Positions 37,213 through 44,157 of a DNA stretch of 64,000 nt are shown in pieces. Made by a program: the position numbers and the translations under genes. The notes under the pieces were generated by a model that ran no database searches, was not told the DNA's origin, and saw nothing but the letters and a program-made list of their open reading frames with translations. The stretch is from an uncultured Pontibacter sp. (lineage in GTDB: Bacteria; Bacteroidota; Bacteroidia; Cytophagales; Hymenobacteraceae). The stretch covers positions 1 to 64,000 of the forward strand of contig NZ_CANLZM010000012.1 in assembly GCF_947495565.1 (NCBI RefSeq), in the 5' to 3' direction. Position 1 is the stretch's first letter; each line of letters begins with the position of its first letter.

Positions 37213-37248
37213 TAGCCTCCCTTGCTTTTTTACAGGCAGGGGAGGTTA
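37213..37248. terminator. hairpin between convergent genes
   Basis: TAGCCTCCCTTGC (37213-37225) pairs with GCAGGGGAGGTTA (37236-37248) through several G-U pairs. No long T-run follows on the plus strand, so it may be a weak terminator. Confidence 0.5.
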
Positions 37249-37266
37249 TTACACTACAGCTTTAGA

Positions 37267-38088
37267 TTACACCATGGCTTTATCGCGCTTCTGTGGCACC
37301 GGCTGAAAAAGATGCTCACGCAGGCAATAGCGGTAACCGTTCACGAGCAGGTGCATTTTAAGGTTTTCCACCGCCACTGGTTCGTTTTCGCCTAGCTCAC
37401 GAGCATTGGAGAAGCGTATCTCGCTGGCATCTATCACGGTAACTACGCCTGGCCCAAACACCTCCACCTGATCTCCCTGCTTAATAATGATGCCGGTTTC
37501 TTCACTCAGGCCGATGCCTACATACTCCGGATCGTGGGCGACGGCATGCGCTAAACGGCCAAAGCGCCCCCGCTCTGCAAAGTGTGTATCAATGTATACA
37601 TGTTTAATAAAAGAGCAGCCTCTGGTGGTTTTCATTTCTCCTTTTATAAGAGAATAATGGCCATACCCGTCATAAATCATACTATCTGACATAATAGCGG
37701 CTCCGGCGCTGGTACCGGATATGATGATGTTCTCGGTACGGTAACGATGAAGCATCAAACGCATCAGCTCCGTGTCGTTCAGGAAGCTTGCCAGCCGCAC
37801 CTGGTCGCCGCCAGTAAAAAAAACCACATCGGCCTTGGCCATGCGCTCCAGATACTCCGGTTTATCGGCGGGGTTGTGCTCATCTATGTGCATAAAACGT
37901 ACGTTATGGCAGCCCAACTCCTCAAAAGCTTCCTTGTAGGCGTTACCAGACTCTTCTGGTGTTTTGGTGGCTGTAGCAATAACTTCTATGTGAGAGGTTA
38001 TTGCACAGATTTCGGACCGGATAAGCCTGATCAACCCTTCGTCATCGCCGCCACCTAGTGCTATCAAAGTTCCTTTAACTTGTTCCAT
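37267..38088 (-). CDS. cphB: cyanophycinase (peptidase S51)
   Basis: 273 residues, matching the family. The nucleophile elbow GTSAGA has Ser127. Family blocks include LGGGDDEG near the N-terminus, FFTGGDQVRL at 90-99, the DTHFAERGRFGRL segment with the His thought to pair with the serine, and GLSEETGIIIKQG. It cleaves cyanophycin (multi-L-arginyl-poly-L-aspartate) exolytically to beta-Asp-Arg. No cyanophycin synthetase or isoaspartyl dipeptidase gene is in the window, so whether the cell makes the polymer or scavenges it is unknown. No signal peptide, so it is cytoplasmic. Confidence 0.92.
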   Translation of the reverse strand: MEQVKGTLIALGGGDDEGLIRLIRSEICAITSHIEVIATATKTPEESGNAYKEAFEELGCHNVRFMHIDEHNPADKPEYLERMAKADVVFFTGGDQVRLASFLNDTELMRLMLHRYRTENIIISGTSAGAAIMSDSMIYDGYGHYSLIKGEMKTTRGCSFIKHVYIDTHFAERGRFGRLAHAVAHDPEYVGIGLSEETGIIIKQGDQVEVFGPGVVTVIDASEIRFSNARELGENEPVAVENLKMHLLVNGYRYCLREHLFQPVPQKRDKAMV

Positions 38089-38246
38089 AAGTACATTTAC
38101 ACTTAAATAATTTTATTATACTATGTAAATCGGGTTGAGGTTGATTTGTTCTGGCCGCGCTTAAATAATGGTGCATCTATAGCACTGATTAACAGCGGAA
38201 ACCTGTTTACGCATGCAGGTTATTTATACTTCAGGATGCGTGAGAG

Positions 38247-38276
38247 TTTGACAGCTTATTGATTCCTGTAGCTTTG
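38247..38276 (+). promoter_or_regulatory. strong Bacteroidota-type promoter for a predicted small RNA
   Basis: TTTG at 38247-38250, an 18-nt spacer, then TAGCTTTG at 38269-38276, a perfect TAnnTTTG box. No open frame of any size starts within the following 120 bases, but a strong terminator does lie there. Confidence 0.6.
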
Positions 38277-38282
38277 GTTCTT

Positions 38283-38454
38283 CCTACCAAACCATACTTT
38301 ATACTTTAGTCTGCAAGTATGTTTCTCTTCTGCTGAGGCGCCTTTTATACTTTAATTCACCGATTTGTTAGCAGGAACCTGAGCCGCTGCAGGAGAGGCA
38401 AAAAGACTGTCCGGTGCCGTACAGCAAAGTGTTCGGCACCGGACAGTTTTTTTT
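38283..38454 (+). ncRNA. candidate small RNA (orphan promoter plus terminator)
   Basis: Transcription from the promoter at 38247-38276 would start near 38283 and stop at the hairpin at 38406-38454, giving a transcript of about 170 nt. The longest ATG frame inside it is five codons. It lies between the divergent cyanophycinase and the tiny-peptide genes. I do not recognise it as 6S, tmRNA, SRP or RNase P RNA. It could instead be a leader whose terminator attenuates expression of the peptide genes at 38643. Confidence 0.45.
38402..38454 (+). terminator. strong rho-independent terminator with no upstream gene
   Basis: A perfect 14-bp GC-rich stem ACTGTCCGGTGCCG (38406-38419) / CGGCACCGGACAGT (38434-38447) with a 14-nt loop is followed by seven T. 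No annotated plus-strand gene ends near it. Confidence 0.88.
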
Positions 38455-38642
38455 CGAGCCAACAAGTTAAAAATTACCGCAATAAACTGGTAATCAGCAT
38501 TTTAATTAGTTTGGCATGTGAAGTGTAATATCCCAATCAGAAATAAAAAAAATTATAGCGCCCAAGCAACCATTTACAAAGAGCCGCTATCTATTAAGAC
38601 AGAAACTGAAAGGGATTTTAGAACCAATAAATACCTACTACT

Positions 38643-38810
38643 ATGAAAATCGTGATTTTAATTCTCGCAATGATGACTGGCATGGGAGCCTCTATTAAGC
38701 AATCAGCAAAAGAGATGGAGCAAGTAAAGAAGCGCCTGGAGCTGAACGAGTACAAAAGCTATCCTAACCTGCTGCCAGAGGTTGAGATTGTGGCCCCAGC
38801 TGTTGAGTAA
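38643..38810 (+). CDS. tiny membrane-anchored peptide, MKI family copy 1
   Basis: 55 codons, ATG to TAA. The N-terminus MKIVILILAMMTGMGA is a hydrophobic membrane or signal segment, followed by a Lys/Glu-rich amphipathic helix (KQSAKEMEQVKKRLELNEYK) and a conserved tail (PNLLPEVEIVAP). It is close in sequence to the next gene: both have MKIVILI, KRLELN/ERLELN, NLLP and VEIVA. This conservation between two adjacent copies shows that it is translated. Function unknown. Confidence 0.75.
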   Translation: MKIVILILAMMTGMGASIKQSAKEMEQVKKRLELNEYKSYPNLLPEVEIVAPAVE

Positions 38811-38867
38811 GGCACTTGCTCTCCCTAAAACTTATGAATTAGTACAACCATTAAACTGCCTAAAACT

Positions 38868-39032
38868 ATGAAAATCGTAATCCTAATCTTCGCAATTATG
38901 CTGGCTGTTGGTGCCACCATTAAAAAATCGGCCAGCGAAACAAAACAAATCAGTGAGCGCCTGGAGCTGAACAAGTATAAGTCGCAGCCCAACTTGCTGC
39001 CTGTGGTAGAAATTGTGGCCACTCGCGCCTAA
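38868..39032 (+). CDS. tiny membrane-anchored peptide, MKI family copy 2
   Basis: 54 codons, a tandem duplicate of the gene at 38643-38810. It reads MKIVILIFAIMLAVGAT, then a charged helix with ISERLELNKYK and the tail NLLPVVEIVATRA. The spacer before it resembles that before copies 1 and 3, with (A)ACTATGAAAAT at each start. Changes are concentrated at conservative positions, suggesting purifying selection. Function unknown; a membrane-associated regulatory or toxin-like peptide is possible. Confidence 0.75.
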   Translation: MKIVILIFAIMLAVGATIKKSASETKQISERLELNKYKSQPNLLPVVEIVATRA

Positions 39033-39062
39033 GGTTTAACGCATCAGCACAAAAGTAAAACT

Positions 39063-39236
39063 ATGAAAATCTTATTTCTGATCGTCGCTATACTGATAGG
39101 CTTATACCTTGCCGGCAAAGATATTCTGCGTGAGGCGCTGCCTATCGCGGATTACCCTGCCCAGGTGGCTGCCCGCCAGCAACTGCTTGCCACTGCCCCT
39201 GTACCAGCCTCAGCCTATACTTGTATCATAGGCTGA
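39063..39236 (+). CDS. tiny membrane-anchored peptide, more distant third member
   Basis: 57 codons starting with the same AAACTATGAAAATC context, 30 bp after copy 2. The N-terminal segment MKILFLIVAILIGLYLAG is a likely membrane anchor. The rest (DILREALPIADYPAQVAARQQ...) is not similar to copies 1 and 2 beyond layout. It ends ...AYTCIIG. Probably in one operon with the first two. Function unknown. Confidence 0.6.
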   Translation: MKILFLIVAILIGLYLAGKDILREALPIADYPAQVAARQQLLATAPVPASAYTCIIG

Positions 39237-39327
39237 GGTAGCTGGTAAATTCTGCTTCAAAAGTATAAATGAAAGCCAACTGCCCTAAATCTGAAAGTAT
39301 GGACTGGCGCTAAAGTATGGCTTCAGG

Positions 39328-39906
39328 TTACAGGTTTTCCTTTTTCTTGAAGATATCGAAAATGCCGGGCTGCTGCTCGTCTTGCTTACTGTTCTTCTTG
39401 TTTTTGCCCTTGTCATCGGCCTGTTTTCCAAAAGGCCATAAGCGCTTTTTCTCCTTCTTTTCCTTCACTATAACATAGCGTATAGATATCCCGGAAGAGA
39501 GGTGCACCCAATCATCGTGGTTTATATGCACGGCCGGCTTTACGTCTGCAGACAGCAGAAAAGGCAGACCGTTTACTTTATACTCTACTCCCAGTATACC
39601 ATCTACACCGGTGAATACGCCGCTATCTTTCAGGTTACCCAAGTGGCCGCCCGCACCCAAGTAATAGTTAAAGCGCTTGCCTAGTATGGGCCGGTGCCAC
39701 TCGTACAGCACTGTGCCGCTGTACTCGCGCGACCCGACCTGCACAATGCCCTCCAGGGTGCCTTGCTCATGCAGCTTCTGCTGTACTGTTACGCCGAAGC
39801 GGTCGCTTTCTATACGCACACCGGCTGCTGTTCTATACTTTTGTGCCTCGGCAGCCATACTTAGTCCGCCTATCAATACTACCAACAAGACTAATCTCTT
39901 AATCAT
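39328..39906 (-). CDS. small outer-membrane-barrel-like protein with charged C-terminal tail
   Basis: 192 residues from the ATG at 39906 (MIKRLVLLVVLIGG; a TTG two codons earlier is the alternative). After a signal peptide ending AAEAQ come beta-strand-like segments (AAGVRIESDRFGVTVQQKL, YYLGAGGHLGNL, GVEYKVNGLPFLLSADVKPAVHI, LSSGISIRYV). The last 50 residues are Lys-rich (EKKEKKRLWPFGK...). The strand pattern suits a small 8-stranded barrel of the OMP_b-brl kind. Function unknown. Confidence 0.7.
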   Translation of the reverse strand: MIKRLVLLVVLIGGLSMAAEAQKYRTAAGVRIESDRFGVTVQQKLHEQGTLEGIVQVGSREYSGTVLYEWHRPILGKRFNYYLGAGGHLGNLKDSGVFTGVDGILGVEYKVNGLPFLLSADVKPAVHINHDDWVHLSSGISIRYVIVKEKKEKKRLWPFGKQADDKGKNKKNSKQDEQQPGIFDIFKKKENL

Positions 39907-39991
39907 AAACAAGGGTGAAAATTCTGATGCTGCAGCTGCAAATACCTTACCTAACGCAGCGGGTATGGCTGTAGTGTGTGCAATTTATAGC

Positions 39992-40405
39992 TTAATAATC
40001 TTTCCGGAAGCCGCGGCTGGCTTTTTTCTCGGCCTGTTTCTTCTTGCTCTCCAGGCGGCGGCGCACGCTGGAGCGGGTAGGTTTGGTAGCGCTGCGTTTC
40101 TTTTGCATAGTTAGCGCCTGCCGCAGCAGCTCATAAAACCGCTGCACGCACAGCTCCTTGTTCTGCAGCTGGCTGCGCTCCGTTTGGCACACTACCTGCA
40201 AATAGCCATCGTTGGTAATGCGGTTGCCCAGTTTCTCCTGCACCAGCGCCTTCTCCTCCTCCGTCAGCAGCTCTGAGTTTTCCACATGGAACCGCAGCTC
40301 TACCTTTGTGTTTACCTTGTTCACGTTCTGCCCGCCGGCCCCGCCGCTCCGCGACGCCTGAAACTGCATCTCCCGCTCCATACCCCTCTCTTTTAATTTT
40401 GCCAT
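39992..40405 (-). CDS. arfB: ribosome-rescue peptidyl-tRNA hydrolase ArfB
   Basis: 137 residues. The N-terminal release-factor domain has the catalytic GGQ at residues 24-26 (SRSGGAGGQNVNKVNTKVELRFHV), and the Lys/Arg-rich C-terminal tail (KKRSATKPTRSSVRRRLESKKKQAEKKASR) is the part that enters the empty mRNA channel of a stalled ribosome. This matches ArfB/YaeJ and lacks the codon-recognition domains of RF1 and RF2. It is a lone gene, divergent from the hydrolase at 40512. Confidence 0.95.
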   Translation of the reverse strand: MAKLKERGMEREMQFQASRSGGAGGQNVNKVNTKVELRFHVENSELLTEEEKALVQEKLGNRITNDGYLQVVCQTERSQLQNKELCVQRFYELLRQALTMQKKRSATKPTRSSVRRRLESKKKQAEKKASRGFRKDY

Positions 40406-40511
40406 ATCCTCCTAAGTATCCTTCTAAAAGTGTAAATTAGCGCCTGCAACACAAGCCCTGTGCGGCATTTACGGGCGGCAGCGGCTAAAGCTAATTAACT
40501 ACTCTAAAATT

Positions 40512-41423
40512 ATGAAAAAAACATTCCTTGTACTGCTGTTTATACTTGCCAGTACGCTGCCCCATCTTAGCCAGGCGCAGCAAAAGCAATTCTTCTTTAC
40601 CACCTCCGACAGTGTGCAGCTGTACGTGCGCATAGCCGGCGAAGGCAAGCCCTGCCTGTTTATACACGGGGGCCCCGGCTCCTGGCCCAAGTACTTCTAT
40701 GCCCTTGGCGGCGATGTGGTGGAGCAGGACCTGCAGATGATCTACGTGGACCAGCGCGGATGCGGCCGTTCCGGCGGTTCTGATAAAAACGATTACTCCC
40801 TGACCCGCGTGGTGCAGGATTTTGAGGAGCTGCGCCAGTACCTGGGCTATAATAAATGGCTACTGATGCCACACTCTTTCGGGGGCACCATGGCCACAGA
40901 GTATGCCTACCAGCATCCGCAGCAGGTGCAGGGGCTCATCTACGTCAACAGCACGCTTAACATCAACAACTCTTTGGAGAGCTACGTGAACGAAGGAGCG
41001 CGTTTCCTGCAGGTGCCGGTGTCGGAGCTGCGCAAGCCGGGCGAGCCGGTGGGGCAGGCGCTGGGCGGCGTGGTGCAAAAACTCAACGAGAAGGGGCTTA
41101 TGTATAAAATGATGTACCGCGACAAAGCCATGTTCGATGCCATGAACGCCGTGATGGACACGACCCTGAACTGGCAGTTCGGCTCCAAGGTATGGGGCTA
41201 CGAGGAGTACGGCCAGGACTTCACCACCAAGACAGCAAGTATGAAAATGCCGGTGCTGGTGTTCGCAGGCAAGTATGACTACTCCATTGGCCCGGAGCAT
41301 TACAAGACATTCAAATTCCCTAAAGCTACTTACCGCGTGATGGACACCGGCCACTGCCCGTACCAGGAGCAGCCGGAGCAGTTCCGGAAGCACGTAAAGG
41401 CTTTTGTGGCCAAGCTTGATTAG
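40512..41423 (+). CDS. exported alpha/beta-hydrolase, proline-iminopeptidase-like
   Basis: 303 residues with a signal peptide ending SQAQ. It has the peptidase S33 signature HGGPG at 52-56, DQRGCGRSGG at 80-89, nucleophile Ser122 in PHSFGG, an Asp in FAGKYDYSIG and a His in DTGHCPYQEQP. The family includes prolyl aminopeptidases and related hydrolases. The secreted location points to peptide or ester degradation in the periplasm. Monocistronic, followed by a hairpin terminator. Confidence 0.88.
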   Translation: MKKTFLVLLFILASTLPHLSQAQQKQFFFTTSDSVQLYVRIAGEGKPCLFIHGGPGSWPKYFYALGGDVVEQDLQMIYVDQRGCGRSGGSDKNDYSLTRVVQDFEELRQYLGYNKWLLMPHSFGGTMATEYAYQHPQQVQGLIYVNSTLNINNSLESYVNEGARFLQVPVSELRKPGEPVGQALGGVVQKLNEKGLMYKMMYRDKAMFDAMNAVMDTTLNWQFGSKVWGYEEYGQDFTTKTASMKMPVLVFAGKYDYSIGPEHYKTFKFPKATYRVMDTGHCPYQEQPEQFRKHVKAFVAKLD

Positions 41424-41444
41424 GCAAGAAAGACGAAACATCTG

Positions 41445-41486
41445 GCGGGGCCGGTTACCTTAAAAGTAGCCGGCCCTGCGCATTTT
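41445..41486 (+). terminator. rho-independent terminator after the exported hydrolase
   Basis: GGCCGGTTA pairs with TAGCCGGCC, extended by flanking G/C pairs with wobble and a 9-nt loop, followed by CATTTTAA. The T-run is short. Confidence 0.6.
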
Positions 41487-41550
41487 AAGGCACTGTAAAC
41501 ATTAGCCTTGACCAATGCGTTAATTTACTGAACACTAACGGAGAAAGCCG

Positions 41551-42630
41551 ATGAAATGGTCGCTGAACTTAGGCAGAGTGGCAGGTATAAAAATACTGGT
41601 GCACTGGACATTCGTGCTCCTGTTGGGATGGGTGGCTTTTACCGAAGCGCAACGCGGCAGCAACTTACCCACTATTTTGCTGGCCATAGGATTTATACTT
41701 ACTGTTTTCTTATGTGTGGTGCTGCATGAGCTGGGGCACGCTCTAACGGCAAAACATTATGGCATCAACACCAAAATGATCACGCTGCTGCCCATTGGCG
41801 GGGTGGCCAGCCTGGAGAAGATGCCGGAGAAGCCGAAACAGGAACTGTTGGTAGCTTTGGCCGGGCCAGCCGTAAACGTAGTAATTGCGCTTATACTTTG
41901 GCTGATACTCCCCTCGCTTCAAAACATGCCTGCCGAAGAGTTTTTTGTACGCATTACGCCCTCTAACTTTCTTTACCTGCTGCTTTTTGTAAATGTGGTG
42001 CTGGTGCTGTTTAATGCCATACCTGCCTTCCCGATGGATGGCGGGCGCGTGCTGCGGGCGCTGCTGGCCTTTAAATTGGGCCGTGTGCGTGCCACGCAAA
42101 TAGCCGCCAACCTGGGTCAGCTGCTGGCCATTTTCTTCATTTTCATCGGATTCTTCTATAACCCGTTCCTGATCCTGATCGGTGCTTTCGTTTTCTTTGG
42201 GGCTTATTCTGAGAACCTGGTAGTCCAGCACCTCGACTTTCTGCGCGGCCACAGCGTACGCGAGGGTATGATGACGAGCTTTGTCTCCCTTGCTCCCACT
42301 AATACCGTGCGCGATGCACTCAACAAGCTGCTCACAGGCTCAGAGCATGAGTTTATTGTGGAGGAGGAAGGTACGGTGGTAGGCACGCTTACCCGCTCGC
42401 AGCTCATACAGGCGGTGAAAGAGGAACAAATGGAGACGACAGTAGCCAAAGTGATGTCGGCTGAAGTGAAGACTTTTAACGTGCAGGACAAGCTCTCCGA
42501 CGCTTACACCGAGCTTCAGAAGACGCGCGTTCCGCTTTACCCTGTGCTCGAAAATGGCCGCCTGGCCGGCGTTATTAACACTGATAACATCAACGAGTTT
42601 ATCATGGTGAAATCCGCCCTGATGCATTAA
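41551..42630 (+). CDS. site-2-protease-family zinc metalloprotease with paired CBS domains
   Basis: 359 residues, about six transmembrane helices in the N-terminal 225. The zinc site is H59-E60-L-G-H63 with the third ligand D163 in NAIPAFPMDGGR. Two CBS domains follow at about 235-355 (SVREGMMTSFVSLAPTNTVRDAL; VAKVMSAEVKTFNVQDKLSDA), which bind adenine nucleotides and may regulate cleavage. SpoIVFB/Rip-like peptidase M50 enzymes cut within membranes. A GGAGAA ribosome-binding site lies 5 nt before the ATG, unusual in this phylum. The substrate is unknown. Confidence 0.93.
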   Translation: MKWSLNLGRVAGIKILVHWTFVLLLGWVAFTEAQRGSNLPTILLAIGFILTVFLCVVLHELGHALTAKHYGINTKMITLLPIGGVASLEKMPEKPKQELLVALAGPAVNVVIALILWLILPSLQNMPAEEFFVRITPSNFLYLLLFVNVVLVLFNAIPAFPMDGGRVLRALLAFKLGRVRATQIAANLGQLLAIFFIFIGFFYNPFLILIGAFVFFGAYSENLVVQHLDFLRGHSVREGMMTSFVSLAPTNTVRDALNKLLTGSEHEFIVEEEGTVVGTLTRSQLIQAVKEEQMETTVAKVMSAEVKTFNVQDKLSDAYTELQKTRVPLYPVLENGRLAGVINTDNINEFIMVKSALMH

Positions 42631-42747
42631 TGGTTATTTATTGTTGGTAATGTTAATCTGCAGGTTTGCAGTTGCGCCTGCACCTTTCGCTTTTCCACAT
42701 ATTTCGCTATATTCGTTAATAAGGATATCATCAAAAAAGAAAAGCAC

Positions 42748-43563
42748 ATGAAGCATACTTTACCCGACAGACTACAGCTGTACTACGAACTGCACGGCAA
42801 CCCTGAAGCTGCGCAGGCCATGGTTTTCCTGAACGGACTGTCGCAGTCTACAGCAGCCTGGGCGGGGCTGGTGCATGCCTTGGGCAAAAAGTACAGGCTG
42901 GTACTGGTGGACCTGCTGTTTCAGGGGCAGAGCGATGCGGCTCCGGAGCACCGCAGCTTCGAGGGTCACGCCGCCGACCTGGCTGACCTGCTGAAAACGC
43001 TGAACCTGCCCAATACGATGGTAGTGGGCATCTCGTATGGCGGAGCCGTGGCGCAACGTTTTCTGGTGAACCACCCGGAGCTGGCGCAGGCGGGGGCGCT
43101 GCTGTCTACCTTCCCGTACAAGGATGCTTATTTTGATGCTATCGGCACCAGTTGGGAGGTGGCCCTGAAAGCCGGAGGTTACCCGCTGATGCTGGACGTG
43201 ATGCTGCCGACGGTGCTCGGCCGAAGCTATTTCCTGAACCCGATCATCAGCATTGAGAACCTGAAAAATGCCAAATCAAATCAAAGCCCTGCGCCGGAGA
43301 ATATCCTAAAACTGACACAAGCCACCAAGGAAAGCGGCAATTACCTGGAGGAACTGAAGAAGGTACAGGTGCCTGTACTGGTGGTGCAGGGTGAGGAGGA
43401 CCCGCTGTGTACCGTGGAGATGGGCCAGGCCATGTACCAGGCGCTGCCAAACGCAGAACTGGAGGTGCTGCCAAACGTTGGCCATACGTTAAACCTGGAG
43501 AGCATCCCTGACCTGATCCAACTACTGGATACTTTTGCCGCGAAGCTGAGGGTGGGGGTGTAA
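42748..43563 (+). CDS. alpha/beta-fold hydrolase
   Basis: 271 residues without a signal peptide, so cytoplasmic. FLNGLSQST forms the oxyanion strand. Nucleophile Ser96 is in VGISYGG, the Asp is in QGEEDPLCTVE and the His in NVGHTLNLES. The sequence resembles small-molecule esterases and hydrolases, but the substrate cannot be read from it. Followed after 13 bp by a lipoprotein gene, perhaps cotranscribed. Confidence 0.85.
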   Translation: MKHTLPDRLQLYYELHGNPEAAQAMVFLNGLSQSTAAWAGLVHALGKKYRLVLVDLLFQGQSDAAPEHRSFEGHAADLADLLKTLNLPNTMVVGISYGGAVAQRFLVNHPELAQAGALLSTFPYKDAYFDAIGTSWEVALKAGGYPLMLDVMLPTVLGRSYFLNPIISIENLKNAKSNQSPAPENILKLTQATKESGNYLEELKKVQVPVLVVQGEEDPLCTVEMGQAMYQALPNAELEVLPNVGHTLNLESIPDLIQLLDTFAAKLRVGV

Positions 43564-43576
43564 ACCTTCAAGCAAG

Positions 43577-44155
43577 ATGAAGTATGCACTAATCTTATTG
43601 TTCTTACCCTTGTTCGGCCTGAATAGCTGCAATGAGCAGCAGGAAACACCTGCTGAAGGCAAAAACCGGTACCTTCTAAAATTAGATGTGGAGCGACCCA
43701 ATGATATCTTTATCGAGGTAACAGACGACAGCAGCATGATAGTGATGAGAAGCTATCTGTTACGTGATAGTTCACTGAAATTTTCCAAGTTTTTCCCGAA
43801 GCTAAATGGGAAGCTATACGAACGGGTGTTCTTCACGAATGAAAAAACAGGTGTGAGAGACTCAATTGACTTACTGATGCTGTCAACAATGAGAGACACA
43901 AGCTATGTATTTGATACATACAAAGAGATGTCTACAACGTCATTCCTTATGATGACGCATTTAGATCGGTACGTAAACATATTCCCAAATGAGAGGGTGT
44001 ATGTTACAGAAGTGTACAGCAGGAAAGGAAGTAAGTTACTCCCACAAAGGTACGTTTACAATCAAGATTACACCCTGCTTTCCTTTACATCTCGCAGCTT
44101 ATTTAGTGACACATTGGTATTCCGAAATCAGAGTATAGGGAAACAAGCCAGATAG
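43577..44155 (+). CDS. lipoprotein of unknown function
   Basis: 192 residues. The signal peptide ends in the lipobox GLNSC17, followed by NEQQETPAEG. The rest is a soluble mixed alpha/beta sequence with no motif I recognise. Its DNA is more AT-rich than that of its neighbours and contains no AAGTATA or TATACTT word. It ends 2 nt before the convergent stop of the next gene. Confidence 0.65.
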   Translation: MKYALILLFLPLFGLNSCNEQQETPAEGKNRYLLKLDVERPNDIFIEVTDDSSMIVMRSYLLRDSSLKFSKFFPKLNGKLYERVFFTNEKTGVRDSIDLLMLSTMRDTSYVFDTYKEMSTTSFLMMTHLDRYVNIFPNERVYVTEVYSRKGSKLLPQRYVYNQDYTLLSFTSRSLFSDTLVFRNQSIGKQAR

Positions 44156-44157
44156 CT

